Shown: positions 8,253 through 16,908, counted from the stretch's first letter. The stretch is DNA of 64,000 nt from Actinoplanes sp. KI2 (GCF_025630775.1 NZ_JAOSZE010000038.1:43217-107216); one strand, 5' to 3'. The notes: a model not told the origin generated them from the letters alone. Numbers and translations are program-made.

Positions 8253-9034
8253 GCTTCGCCCTGCAATCGGTCGCCGATCCGGCCGCGCCGCTCGCCCGGC
8301 GCAACCCGGTCGCCAAGCTTGCCGCCGCGCTGCTGTTCGCGCTGCCGCTGATCACCACGCTGGATCCGCTCACCCCCGCCCTCGCCCTGGCCATCGAGCT
8401 CACCGTGCTGCCGCTGTTCGGCGTCCGGTACGCGGTGCTGGCCCGGCGCGCCTGGCCGCTGCTGGTGGCCGCCGCGGGCGTGCTGATCTCGTTGGTGCTG
8501 TTCGCGGCCGACCGCTCCGGCCGGCTGCTGGTCGACCTCGGGCCGTTCGACATCACCAGCGGTGTGCTGATCACCGCGCTCGGCCTGATCCTGCGACTGT
8601 TCGCGATCTCGCTGCCCGGCGTGATCGTCTTCGCCACCACCGACCCCACCGACCTGGCCGACGCGCTGGTGCAGAACGCCAAGGCGCCGGCCCGCTTCGC
8701 GATCGGCGCGCTGGCCGCGTTCCGGCTGCTGCCGCTGCTGGGCGCCGAGTGGCAGACGCTGACGCTGGCCCGGCGGGCGCGCGGCGTGGACACCGGCTTC
8801 CGCGCCTTCCCGGCGCTCGCCTTCGCCCTGCTCGTGGGCGCCCTGCGGCGCGGTACCCGGCTCGCGGTGGCGATGGACGCGCGCGGTTTCGATTCGGCCG
8901 TTCCCCGCACGTACGCAAGGAAGCAGGTTTTTTCGAAGGGCGACTGGCTGCTGATCGTGGGCGCGGTCGCCCTGGCCACGCTGGTGATCACCACGACCGT
9001 CCTCACCGGCATGTTCCGGCCGATCCTCGGTTAA
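8249..9034 (+). CDS. ykoC: ECF transporter transmembrane (T) component, YkoC
   Basis: A 261-residue CbiQ/EcfT-family protein. It has an N-terminal helical bundle and the coupling-helix motif LARRARGVDTGF, followed by the second basic motif AVAMDARGFDS, which contact the ATPase grooves. It completes the YkoEDC transporter and starts inside the end of ykoD. Confidence 0.9.
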   Translation: MSFALQSVADPAAPLARRNPVAKLAAALLFALPLITTLDPLTPALALAIELTVLPLFGVRYAVLARRAWPLLVAAAGVLISLVLFAADRSGRLLVDLGPFDITSGVLITALGLILRLFAISLPGVIVFATTDPTDLADALVQNAKAPARFAIGALAAFRLLPLLGAEWQTLTLARRARGVDTGFRAFPALAFALLVGALRRGTRLAVAMDARGFDSAVPRTYARKQVFSKGDWLLIVGAVALATLVITTTVLTGMFRPILG

Positions 9035-9056
9035 CGCCACTTTCTAAGCTGTCCGG

Positions 9057-9986
9057 ATGTCTCGTCCCCCCTTGCAGTCGATGCTGACCGAAGCGCAGAG
9101 CGGTGTGTTGCTGTTCGGCATCACCCCGCCGCGGCAGAGCTCCACCCCGGCGCGAATCAAGGAGATCGCCGCGGTCACCCTCGAGCGGTTGTCCGCCCTG
9201 GATCTCGACGGCCTGATCCTGTACGACATCGTCGACGAGGCGGAGCGGAACGCGTCCGAGCGCCCGTTCCCGTATCTGCCGACGCTCGACCCGGCGTCGT
9301 TCCACGCGGAGCACCTCGGCGAGTGGGACCGGCCCACGATCATCTACCGCTGCGTCGGCAAGTACGACGAGGACGAGCTGCGCACCTGGCTGCACGGCGC
9401 CGACCCGGGCCGGGTGCTGAGCGTCTTCGTCGGCGCCTCCGCCGGCGACCAGCCGGTGCGCACCAACCTGCGCCGGGCCCAGGACCTGCGCGCCGAGATA
9501 CGCCCGGAGCTGCAACTGGGCGCCGTGGTGATCAGCGAGCGGCACGCCCGCTCCGGCGACGAGCACCGCCGCATGCTGGCCAAGCAGGAGCGCGGCTGCA
9601 GCTTCTTCATCTCCCAGGTGATCTACGACGTGGGCGAGACCAAGAACCTCATCTCCGACTACTTCTACGCCTGCCAGGACCTGGGCATCCAGCCGCGGCC
9701 GGTGATCTTCACGCTGTCGCTGTGCGGCTCGGAGAAGACGCTGGAGTTCCTCCAGTGGCTGGGCGTGGACGTGCCCCGCTGGATGGCGAACACCCTGCGC
9801 CACTGCGCCGACCCGCTGGCGGAGTCCTACCGGGAGTGCCTGGCCATCGCCCGCGACCTGCAGGCGTTCTGCTTGCGGCTGGGCATGCCGTACGGCTTCC
9901 ACGTGGAGAGCGTGTCGATCCGCAAGACCGAGATAGAGGGTGCGACCCGGCTGGCCGCCGAGATCGGCGCCCTGCTGCGCGGTTAG
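9057..9986 (+). CDS. Methylenetetrahydrofolate-reductase-like TIM barrel protein
   Basis: A 309-residue protein of MTHFR length. It has alternating strand/helix segments consistent with the FAD-linked reductase barrel, including VLLFGITPP, DGLILYDIVDE, GCSFFISQVIYDVG and PVIFTLSLCGSEKTLEFLQWLG. MTHFR makes 5-methyl-THF for methionine synthesis. The match is by overall pattern, so a related folate or one-carbon function is possible. It follows the thiamine transporter by 22 bases and ends overlapping the convergent aldo/keto reductase by 4 bases. Confidence 0.6.
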   Translation: MSRPPLQSMLTEAQSGVLLFGITPPRQSSTPARIKEIAAVTLERLSALDLDGLILYDIVDEAERNASERPFPYLPTLDPASFHAEHLGEWDRPTIIYRCVGKYDEDELRTWLHGADPGRVLSVFVGASAGDQPVRTNLRRAQDLRAEIRPELQLGAVVISERHARSGDEHRRMLAKQERGCSFFISQVIYDVGETKNLISDYFYACQDLGIQPRPVIFTLSLCGSEKTLEFLQWLGVDVPRWMANTLRHCADPLAESYRECLAIARDLQAFCLRLGMPYGFHVESVSIRKTEIEGATRLAAEIGALLRG

Positions 9987-10870
9987 GCGGGGCTGCGCTC
10001 CAGCTCATGCAGTTCGTCGGCGGTCAACCGCACGGCGCCGGCCGCGACGTTGGCTCGCAGGTGCTCCTCGCGGCCGGTGCCCGGGATGGCGAGCACATGC
10101 GGCCCCTGATGCAGCGTCCACGCCAGCTGCACCTGATGTGGCGTGATCCGGTGCCGGGCGGCGACCCGCGCGACCGCCTCGTCGTGCTCGCCGCTCGGCC
10201 CCGCCTCGCGCCCCGCCCCCGCGATCGCGAAGAACGGCACGAACGCGATGCCCCGCTCGCCGCACACCCGCAAGAGCTCGGCACTGCGCCGCTGATCCAG
10301 CGAGAAACTGTTCTGCACGCAGGTCACCGGCGCAATCGCGGACGCCTCATCCACCTGCTCGAGCCGGACGGCGGAAAGCCCGAGATGCCGAATGAGCCCC
10401 TCGTCCCGCATCTTCGCGAGCGCCGCGAACCGCTCCCCCACCGAGTCGGCGCCCCGGAAGACCCGCAGATTCACCAGATCCAGGCGGTCCACCCCGAGCC
10501 GCCGCAGATTCTCCTCGACCTGCCGGCGCAGTTCGGCGGGCGTCCGGGCCTCGCACCACCCGCCGTCCGGCCGGACCCCGGGACCGACCTTGGTGGCAAT
10601 GAAAACCTTTCCCGCGTACGGGTGAAGCGCGCGCCGAATGAGCTCGGTCGCATACCGAGCGGGGCCCTCCCCCACGCCCAGGACCCCGCCGGGCGAGAAG
10701 TAGAAAGCCGCGGTGTCGATGTGGTCGACGCCCAGCTCGACCGCCCGCCGCAAAACGCGAACCGCATTGTCCCCGTCCGGATCCACGGTGAGTCGCATGG
10801 ACCCGAATCCCATCCGGTTGACAACCCGATCCCCGAGCAGCCAGGTCCCCGCAGCCGACGCCTCAAGCAC
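9983..10870 (-). CDS. Aldo/keto reductase
   Basis: A 295-residue TIM-barrel NADPH oxidoreductase. The catalytic Asp/Tyr segment is DHIDTAAFYFSPG, the Lys is in FIATKVGPG, the His-equivalent lies in the LDLVNLRVF strand, and the cofactor tail is LAIPGTGREEHLRANVAA. LVNLR in place of the usual LxxLH removes the standard catalytic His, as in some AKR subfamilies. Substrate unknown. Convergent with the MTHFR-like gene. Confidence 0.82.
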   Translation of the reverse strand: MLEASAAGTWLLGDRVVNRMGFGSMRLTVDPDGDNAVRVLRRAVELGVDHIDTAAFYFSPGGVLGVGEGPARYATELIRRALHPYAGKVFIATKVGPGVRPDGGWCEARTPAELRRQVEENLRRLGVDRLDLVNLRVFRGADSVGERFAALAKMRDEGLIRHLGLSAVRLEQVDEASAIAPVTCVQNSFSLDQRRSAELLRVCGERGIAFVPFFAIAGAGREAGPSGEHDEAVARVAARHRITPHQVQLAWTLHQGPHVLAIPGTGREEHLRANVAAGAVRLTADELHELERSPA

Positions 10871-11038
10871 CGCAGCACCCTACAGCGGGTCGGTACAAAA
10901 GGTCGGCCGGCCGCGCACGAACGGGCAACACCCGCGGCAGATCGGTCCTCGACCTGCGGGGAAGCGCGATCTCATCGCCGGATTTTCCGGCCGCCGACCG
11001 GCCGTCCACCCGCCTTCCGCCGCGTCGCGGGCGTCTGT

Positions 11039-11050
11039 GAGAGCGCTCTC
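11039..11050 (+). promoter_or_regulatory. LacI-family-operator-like palindrome
   Basis: Perfect 12-bp palindrome GAGAGCGCTCTC in the region between the aldo/keto reductase and the thiamine-binding gene, 66 bases before the latter's ATG. The central GCGC and flanks resemble actinobacterial LacI-family operators such as the CebR box. No LacI gene is in the window, so the link is tentative. Confidence 0.4.
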
Positions 11051-11116
11051 TTTGTTCCCCAACCGCGATCGGCCAAGGCTTGCCGAGCACCCCGGAAAGG
11101 CTGGGACGATGGGCGA

Positions 11117-11410
11117 ATGCTGGTTGCCTTTTCCGTGACGCCGATCGGCACGGGTGAGTCGGTGGGGGACCTGGTCGCCGAGGCGGTCCGGGTCGTGCGC
11201 GCCTCCGGCCTGCCCAACCACACCGACGCCATGTTCACCACGATCGAGGGTGAGTGGGACGAGTGCTTCGCGGTCGTCAAGCAGGCCGTGGCGGCCGTCG
11301 CCGCGGGTGGCGCCCGGGTCAGCCTCTCGCTCAAGGCCGACGTGCGGCCCGGCGTCACCGACGCCCTCACCGCCAAGGTCGCGCACATCGAACGGGCGCT
11401 GCAAGAGTGA
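11117..11410 (+). CDS. Thiamine-binding protein, MTH1187/YkoF-like (DUF77)
   Basis: A 97-residue single-domain ferredoxin-like protein. Typical features are the start MLVAFSVTPIGTGESVGD, the central NHTDAMFTTIEGEWDECFAVVKQA and SLSLKADVRPG. Related YkoF binds thiamine/HMP and is encoded with YkoEDC in Bacillus, so its position 2 kb from ykoEDC fits a role in that uptake system. Its stop overlaps the GTG of the downstream HAD hydrolase (GTGA). Confidence 0.85.
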   Translation: MLVAFSVTPIGTGESVGDLVAEAVRVVRASGLPNHTDAMFTTIEGEWDECFAVVKQAVAAVAAGGARVSLSLKADVRPGVTDALTAKVAHIERALQE

Positions 11411-11532
11411 GAACGGACGCCGAAGTGAGAACGGACGCCGAAGTGAGAACGGACGCCGAAGTGAGAACGGACGCCGAAGTGAGAACGGACGCCGAAGTGA
11501 GAACGGACGCCGGAGTGAGGACTGACGCTGCG
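11407..11532 (+). repeat. 18-bp tandem repeat encoding VRTDAE, each unit starting with GTG
   Basis: Seven units of GTGAGAACGGACGCCGAA. The first five are identical, the sixth ends in GGA and the seventh is diverged. The unit length keeps the frame, giving (VRTDAE)5-VRTDAG-VRTDAA. The first GTG overlaps the stop of the preceding gene, and every unit offers another GTG start. Confidence 0.95.
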
Positions 11533-12228
11533 GAACGGCGACCGGGCGCGCGCTTGCGACGCCTGGTCATGTGGGACGTCGACTACACCCTGCTGCGCGG
11601 CGGCGGGGTGGCCGGGCGGGCCTGGAAGCGCGCCTTCACCGAGGTCACCGGCCTCCCGTGGCGGTCCGACCCGCAGTTCGGCGGGCGCACCGACATGGAC
11701 ATCTGCGTCGAGGTGTTCGCCGCGCACGGTGTCACCGACTGCACCCCGGAGCGGTTCTTCATCCGCTACGTCGAGAACTTCCTGGCCGTGCGCCACGAAC
11801 TCGGCGAGCAGGGCGCGCTGATGCCGGGCGTACGGGATGTGCTCGGTCGTCTCGGCGACGACCCGACCGTGGTGCAGACGCTGGTGACCGGGAACGTCCC
11901 CGAGGTCGCCCGGGCCAAGGTGGCCGCCTTCGACCTCGCCGACTCCTTCGACGCCGAGGTCGGCGGCTACGGCACCGACGACGCCGTCCGGGCGACCCTG
12001 GTGCGGCGCAGCCTGGAACGGGCCGAGGCGAAGTATGGCGAGCGCTTCGCCCCGGTCGTCGTCGGCGACACGGTGCACGACGTGACGGCGGCGCTGGCCA
12101 ACCACGCGTACGCGGTCGGCGTGGCCACCGGGTCGACCAAGATGGCCGACCTGGCGCTGGCCGGCGCGCACGCGGTGCTGCCGGATCTCTCCGACGTGGA
12201 AGCGACGGTGCGGATCCTGAAGCTGTAG
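11407..12228 (+). CDS. HAD-superfamily hydrolase
   Basis: Haloacid-dehalogenase-type phosphatase. Motif I is MWDVDYTLL (nucleophile Asp). The cap domain follows (WKRAFTEVTGLPW). Motif II lies in LVTGN, motif III Lys in the ARAKVAAFDL segment, and motif IV in VVVGDTVHDVTAA. Resembles phosphoglycolate-phosphatase-like enzymes. Beta-1 begins at LRRLVMWDVD, so the ATG at 11569 would truncate the core strand. The true start is therefore upstream: TTG 11554 or one of the GTGs in the 18-bp repeat, the first of which (11407) overlaps the previous gene's stop. From 11407 the protein is 273 residues with a repetitive acidic/basic N-terminus. Confidence 0.8.
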   Translation: MRTDAEVRTDAEVRTDAEVRTDAEVRTDAEVRTDAGVRTDAAERRPGARLRRLVMWDVDYTLLRGGGVAGRAWKRAFTEVTGLPWRSDPQFGGRTDMDICVEVFAAHGVTDCTPERFFIRYVENFLAVRHELGEQGALMPGVRDVLGRLGDDPTVVQTLVTGNVPEVARAKVAAFDLADSFDAEVGGYGTDDAVRATLVRRSLERAEAKYGERFAPVVVGDTVHDVTAALANHAYAVGVATGSTKMADLALAGAHAVLPDLSDVEATVRILKL

Positions 12229-12688
12229 GCCGTCGCCCGGCTCCAGGCGGCGGTCACCACCGCGAAACGCCTGACCGAGAACCCGCTCGCCGAGATGGGC
12301 TCGGTCCCGCGCGACCGCTACCACGCCGAGGACCGCGAGCACGCAGCCGCCGCCGCAACAGCGCGCACAGCACCGCCGAGCCGACCCACCCAGACGCCCC
12401 GCCGCAACAGCGCGCACAGCACCGCCGAGCCGACCCACCCAGACGCCCCGCCGCAACAGCGCGCACAGCACCGCCGAGCCGACCCACCCAGACGCCCCCG
12501 CCGCAACAGCGCGCACAGCAACGCCGAGCCGGCCCACCCAGACGTCCCGCCGGCATGAGCGACCCGGGTCAGTCGGCCGCACCGCAGCCGGCCCGCACAC
12601 CCGGGCCGGCCGGGTCGGCGGCTCGGTCTGCCTGCCTCGACCGGTCACGCGATCCTGCGCCGGTGTCGCCCGGCGCGTCCCAGAACAC
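12229..12688. other. Intergenic region without a convincing gene
   Basis: About 460 bases between the HAD hydrolase and the convergent uppS. Open frames exist on both strands but are low-complexity and change frame within the 49-bp repeats. I see only the minisatellite at 12351-12548 here. Confidence 0.7.
12351..12548 (+). repeat. 49-bp minisatellite, four copies
   Basis: Four near-identical tandem copies starting CGCCGCAACAGCGCGCACAG at 12351, 12400, 12449 and 12499. The third copy has one extra C (50 bp). The period is not a multiple of three, so the array is unlikely to be coding. There are no unique spacers, so it is not CRISPR. Confidence 0.95.
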
Positions 12689-13468
12689 CTAAGCCGGCGC
12701 CACCGGGTTGGGCAGCGCGCCGCCGAAGCGGCGGTCCCGGCCCGCGTACAGCTCGCACGCGTACCACAGGTGGCGGCGGTCGAAGTCGGGCCAGAGAGTG
12801 TCGAGGAAGACCATTTCCGCGTACGCCGACTGCCAGAGCAGGAAGTTCGACGTGCGCTGCTCGCCGGACGGGCGCAGGAAGAGATCCACCTCGGGGACCT
12901 CGGGGTGGTACAGGTATTTCGCGATCGTCTTCTCGTTGACCCGGTCGGCCTTGAGCTTGCCGGCTGCCACGTCCCGGGCGATGGCCGCGGCGGCGTCGGC
13001 GATCTCGGCCTGGCCGCCGTAGTTGACGCAAAACTGCAGCGTGAGCGTGGTGTTGTGGCGGGACATCTGCTCGGCGGTCTGCAGCTCCTGGATCACGCTC
13101 TTCCACAGCCGGCCGGGCCGGCCCGACCACACCACCCGCACGCCGAGGTCGACCAGCTGGTCGCGGCGGCGGCGGATGACGTCGCGGTTGAAGCCCATCA
13201 GGAAGCGCACCTCGTCGGGCGACCGCTTCCAGTTCTCGGTGGAGAACGCGTACGCGGAAAGGTAGGGAATGCCCAGCTCGATCGCGCCCTCGATGGCGTC
13301 GAACAGCGAATACTCCCCCTGCTCGTGACCCTTGGTGCGGGAGAGCCCGCGCTCCTTGGCCCACCGCCCGTTGCCGTCCATGACGAGCGCGACGTGACGC
13401 GGCAGTGACCCCTTGGGCAGCTCGGGCGGGCGGGCCCCGGACAGGTGCGGGGTGGGCGGACGCGGCAT
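12689..13468 (-). CDS. uppS: Isoprenyl transferase (cis-prenyl diphosphate synthase) UppS
   Basis: A 259-residue cis-prenyltransferase that makes the polyprenyl diphosphate carrier for peptidoglycan and other wall polymers. Signature motifs: HVALVMDGNGRWA (catalytic Asp), YAFSTENWKRS, and RPSGEQRTSNFLLWQSAYAE for the second substrate site. Its ATG overlaps the recO stop by ATGA, so it is translated after recO. It corresponds to Rv2361c in the conserved actinobacterial order. Confidence 0.95.
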   Translation of the reverse strand: MPRPPTPHLSGARPPELPKGSLPRHVALVMDGNGRWAKERGLSRTKGHEQGEYSLFDAIEGAIELGIPYLSAYAFSTENWKRSPDEVRFLMGFNRDVIRRRRDQLVDLGVRVVWSGRPGRLWKSVIQELQTAEQMSRHNTTLTLQFCVNYGGQAEIADAAAAIARDVAAGKLKADRVNEKTIAKYLYHPEVPEVDLFLRPSGEQRTSNFLLWQSAYAEMVFLDTLWPDFDRRHLWYACELYAGRDRRFGGALPNPVAPA

Positions 13469-14256
13469 CAGGAAGTCTCCCGTCGATCGACAAGCGGGAG
13501 CGAGCGCAGCGCCCGCTCCATGTGCCATTGCAGGTGGGCGGCGACCAGGCCGCTGCACTCCCGGCGCACCGGCGGCTCGGACGCGTCGGCGACCGACCAG
13601 TCGCCCGCGGTCAGCGCGCTCATCAGGGCCAGCGTCGCGGGCGCCGGGTGGGCCGCGCCGGGCGGGCGGCAGTCGGGGCAGACCGCGCCGCCGGCCGGCA
13701 CCGAGAAGGCGGCGTGCCGGCCCGGGGTGCCGCAGACCGCGCACTCGGCGATCGCGGGCGCCCAGCCGGCCGTGGTCATGGCGCGCAACAGGTATGCATC
13801 GAGCACCAGGCTGCCCGCGTGCTCCCCGGCGGCGAGCGCCTTGAGCGCGCCCAGGGTGAGCTGGAACAGCCGCAGCGACGGCTCGCGCTCGATCGGGGTG
13901 AGCCGCTCGGCGGTCTCGGCGATCGCGCTGGCCGCGGTGTAGCGCGGGTAGTCGGCGAGGAACTGTTTGCCGTACAGCGCGACGGCCTCGACCTGGCTGA
14001 CCGAGTGCAGCGAGCTGCCGACGCCCTCGGGCGAGCCGGCCAGCTGCAGGTCGACGTGGCCGAACGGCTCGAGCCGGGCGCCGAAGCGGGAGGTCGTGCG
14101 CCGCACGCCGCGGGCGACCGCGCGCAGCCGGCCGTGCCGCCGGGTGAGCAGCGTGATGATCCGGTCACTCTCGCCGAGCTTTTGCACGCGCAGCACCACC
14201 GCGTCGTCGCGGTAGAGCTGGCGGCGGTAGCCGGATCCGGTGGGCACGGAAGCCAT
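13468..14256 (-). CDS. recO: DNA repair protein RecO
   Basis: Recombination mediator of the RecFOR pathway. The N-terminal OB fold begins YRDDAVVLRVQKLGESDRII. The C-terminal domain carries a zinc-binding pair of Cys motifs, CAVCG and CPDC. Length about 262 residues, normal for RecO. The Met at 14256 (MASVPTG) is preferred; one at 14277 adds seven residues. It forms an operon with uppS. Confidence 0.95.
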   Translation of the reverse strand: MASVPTGSGYRRQLYRDDAVVLRVQKLGESDRIITLLTRRHGRLRAVARGVRRTTSRFGARLEPFGHVDLQLAGSPEGVGSSLHSVSQVEAVALYGKQFLADYPRYTAASAIAETAERLTPIEREPSLRLFQLTLGALKALAAGEHAGSLVLDAYLLRAMTTAGWAPAIAECAVCGTPGRHAAFSVPAGGAVCPDCRPPGAAHPAPATLALMSALTAGDWSVADASEPPVRRECSGLVAAHLQWHMERALRSLPLVDRRETS

Positions 14257-14365
14257 TCTGCCCCTGCGGTACGACAAACCCTGACCCGGATCTCAGGGTC
14301 ATCTCGGGGATCGCTCAGTGAGAGGACCGATGGTGCCGGGACCGGCCCCCGAATAGCGTCAGGCC

Positions 14366-15154
14366 ATGACCACGACCCTGATCCGGCGTGCCGGAGTCCT
14401 CGCCCTCATCGCCACGACGGCGGCCGGCCTCGGCGGCTGCGCCGGCGTGGTCGGGGCGAAGATGACCTACGACGACACCGAGAAGGGCAAGATCACCGAT
14501 ATTGTGCTCTCCGGCGGGGCCGGCGACATCACCGTGACCACCGCCCCGGTGACCGAGACGACGATCCGCCGGGTGATCCGCCAGGCCACCAATCCGGACA
14601 CTTCGTACCAGTTGCAGGGCACGACGCTGACGATCGACACGTCCTGCGGCATGCGCTGCTCGGTGTCGTACGAGATCAAGACCCCGCCCGGCGTGAAGGT
14701 GCACGGCCGGCAGGGGTCCGGCGACATCCGCCTGGACGGCGTGGCCGACACCGACCTTCAGCTGACCTCGGGCGATCTCATCGTGGCCAACGCGACCGGC
14801 CCGGTGCAGATCCGCGCCACCTCCGGCGACATCCACGTCAACGACGCCAAGAGCTCGGTGAAGGTCCAGTCCACCTCGGGCGACATCGAGGCGCTCCAGG
14901 CCGGCGGCCCGGTCGACGTCCGGGTCACCTCCGGCGACGTGCGGGTGTCGCTGGCCGCGCCGAACTCGGTGACCGCGCACACCACCAGCGGCGATGTGTC
15001 CGTCGGCGTGCCCCAGGACGGCAAGTACAAGCTGGTCACCAGCCACGGCTCGGGCGACCTCAACATCGATGGGCTGGAGAGCGACTCGTCGTCGAAGAAT
15101 GTGATCGACGTCCGAGCCGGGAGCGGAGACGTCACCGTAGCCTCGGTGGGGTGA
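14366..15154 (+). CDS. DUF4097 beta-helix lipoprotein
   Basis: A 262-residue exported lipoprotein with lipobox GLGGC at about residue 25. The mature part is a repetitive beta structure with repeated (S/T)SGD turns (GSGDI, TSGDL, TSGDI, TSGDV) roughly every 19 residues, the hallmark of DUF4097 putative adhesin repeats. Function unknown. Its stop overlaps the GTG of the thioesterase gene (GTGA). Confidence 0.85.
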   Translation: MTTTLIRRAGVLALIATTAAGLGGCAGVVGAKMTYDDTEKGKITDIVLSGGAGDITVTTAPVTETTIRRVIRQATNPDTSYQLQGTTLTIDTSCGMRCSVSYEIKTPPGVKVHGRQGSGDIRLDGVADTDLQLTSGDLIVANATGPVQIRATSGDIHVNDAKSSVKVQSTSGDIEALQAGGPVDVRVTSGDVRVSLAAPNSVTAHTTSGDVSVGVPQDGKYKLVTSHGSGDLNIDGLESDSSSKNVIDVRAGSGDVTVASVG

Positions 15155-15897
15155 GCTTCTACCAGCCGCTCGGCGACGACCACTATGCACCGACCGAGTT
15201 CACCGAGTCCCCGTGGGACAGCGCCATGCAGCACGGCGGCCCGCCTGCCGCGCTGCTCGGCCACCGGCTCCGCCTGACCGGCCTGCGACTGGCCCGGATC
15301 ACCGTGGACTTCCTCGGGCCGATACCGCGCCGCGAGTTCCGGGTCGAGGTGTCGCCGGTCAAGCCGGGCCGGCTGACCGCGCTCAACGAGGCCCGGATGC
15401 TGGTCGACGGCCGGGTCGCGGTGACCGCCCGGGCCTGGCACATCGCGCCCGGCCCGCAGCCGCCGGTGGTCTCCGAGCCGGTCCTGCCGCCGGCCCTGCC
15501 CGAGCGGGAGGACGTGTTCGACGGCGGCTGGGGCTACGGCCGGGCGATCGAGTGGCGGTGCACCAAGGGCGGCCTGAACGCCTTCGGCGAGACGCACGCG
15601 TGGACCCGGGTGCGGATGCCGCTGATCGAGGGAGTGCCGATCGACGGGCAGGACCGCGCGCTGATCGTGGCCGACTCGGCGAACGGGCTCTCCGCCGAGC
15701 TGCACTGGGACAAGTGGCTGTCCATCCCGCCGACGATGACCGCCACGCTGCTGCGCGAGAGCGGCGACGAGTGGGTGCACATGGCCTGCCGCACCATCCT
15801 GAGCGACGACGGCCTGGGCCTGGCCGAGGCGGTCCTGTCCGACGAGCACGGAAAGATCGGTCAGGTCGCCCAGCCGCTACTGGTCCGAGCGCGCTAG
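15151..15897 (+). CDS. Acyl-CoA thioesterase family (double hotdog) protein
   Basis: A 248-residue protein with the two-hotdog layout of TesB-like thioesterases. First hotdog: WDSAMQHGGPPAALLGHRL and the strand RITVDFLGPIPRREFRVEV. Second hotdog: RALIVADSANGLSAELHWDKW and VHMACRTILSDDGLGLAEAVLSDEHG. Probably hydrolyses an acyl-CoA. The GTG at 15151 is coupled to the DUF4097 stop. The end overlaps the convergent acyltransferase by 21 bases. Confidence 0.8.
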   Translation: MSFYQPLGDDHYAPTEFTESPWDSAMQHGGPPAALLGHRLRLTGLRLARITVDFLGPIPRREFRVEVSPVKPGRLTALNEARMLVDGRVAVTARAWHIAPGPQPPVVSEPVLPPALPEREDVFDGGWGYGRAIEWRCTKGGLNAFGETHAWTRVRMPLIEGVPIDGQDRALIVADSANGLSAELHWDKWLSIPPTMTATLLRESGDEWVHMACRTILSDDGLGLAEAVLSDEHGKIGQVAQPLLVRAR

Positions 15898-16908
15898 GGC
15901 GTACGCCGGGGCCGGCGATAGCGGCGCCCGGCGACTCGGCGCCCCGGGCACCAGGGCGGGACGCCGCCCGGCCGAGACGTCCTCGATCCAGCCCACCGCC
16001 AGGACGACCAGCGACAGCGCCGCCGTCACCACGGCGAGCCGCCAGCCGATACCGACCCAGCCGAAGATCGGCAGCCCCGACCACTCCGCGAAGCGGGCGA
16101 CCGCGACGATCAGCGGCACGTGCCAGAGATAGATCGTCAGGGCCCGCGCGTTCAGCACGGTCAGCAGCCGGCTCGGCCGCACGGTCGGCGACACCCCGAG
16201 GGCGACCAGGATGAAGGCGGCCGACCAGAGCGCGTTGCCGAGCGGGATGTCGTTCAGGTCGAAGCCGCGCGGGCCCGGATGGGTCAGCGTCCAGGCGGCA
16301 CCGGCCACCGCCAGCACGCCGACCAGCCAGCAGCGGCGCTTGGTGAGCCGCAACAGGCCGTCGTGGTGGGCGAAGCCGAGCAGCCAGGCCCCGCCGTACA
16401 GGGCGACGTCGTGCAGCACCGGCGGCGGGCGCCACCCGGCGAAGGTGAGGACGGCCAATGCCACGTACGGGATGATGATCGTCACCAGCGGCGCCCGCCG
16501 GAACAGCGGTAGCAGCAGCGGCGACAGGATCACCAGCCAGAGGAAGTCGCGCAGGTACCACATCGCGGCGAGCCCCTCGAGCCAGAACCCGGTGGCCGGC
16601 GGGTCCTGCAGCGGGAACGCCCACAGCAGCACCCGCCAGTCCCAGACCAGCCCGATCGCGAGCATCGCCGGCACCGCGATCGCCACCAGCACCCAGAGCG
16701 AGGGCAGCAGCCGCTGCAGCCGCTTCTCGACCGCGAACGGCCCGTAGCGGTCGAGCGAGGCGGCCATCAGTGACCCGCCGAGCGCGAACATCACCGACAT
16801 GGCGGGGAACACGATGCTGAGGGCGGCCCAGCCGGTGGAGTGGTAGACGACCACGCGGACGGTCGCGACCGCACGCAGCAGGTCCAGGTACTGGTTACGC
16901 GTACGCAT
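15877..16908 (-). CDS. Acyltransferase-3-like multi-span membrane protein
   Basis: A 343-residue membrane protein with about ten helices. The start MRTRNQYLDLLRAVATVRVVVYHSTGW matches the acyltransferase-3 pattern (LDxLRAxA...VxxYH) and its catalytic-type His. Late segment LTIYLWHVPLIV also fits the family. Such proteins O-acylate surface glycans or lipids. Upstream lies a short AT-rich stretch (16909-16978), likely its promoter. Confidence 0.78.
   Translation of the reverse strand: MRTRNQYLDLLRAVATVRVVVYHSTGWAALSIVFPAMSVMFALGGSLMAASLDRYGPFAVEKRLQRLLPSLWVLVAIAVPAMLAIGLVWDWRVLLWAFPLQDPPATGFWLEGLAAMWYLRDFLWLVILSPLLLPLFRRAPLVTIIIPYVALAVLTFAGWRPPPVLHDVALYGGAWLLGFAHHDGLLRLTKRRCWLVGVLAVAGAAWTLTHPGPRGFDLNDIPLGNALWSAAFILVALGVSPTVRPSRLLTVLNARALTIYLWHVPLIVAVARFAEWSGLPIFGWVGIGWRLAVVTAALSLVVLAVGWIEDVSAGRRPALVPGAPSRRAPLSPAPAYALARSDQ

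Noticed and set aside
8749..9087. Frame overlapping the EcfT 3' end
   Set aside because: Shadow of ykoC in another frame; no start signal.
12351..12548. Possible CRISPR array
   Set aside because: Copies are contiguous without unique spacers, and no cas genes are present.
12295..12558. Small ORF of 87 residues over the 49-bp repeats
   Set aside because: Repeat period is not a multiple of three, so each copy is read in a different frame.
10972..12648. A 558-codon minus-strand frame including repeated VRSHFG-like peptides
   Set aside because: Antisense to the HAD gene and its 18-bp repeats; repeats give an open frame on both strands.
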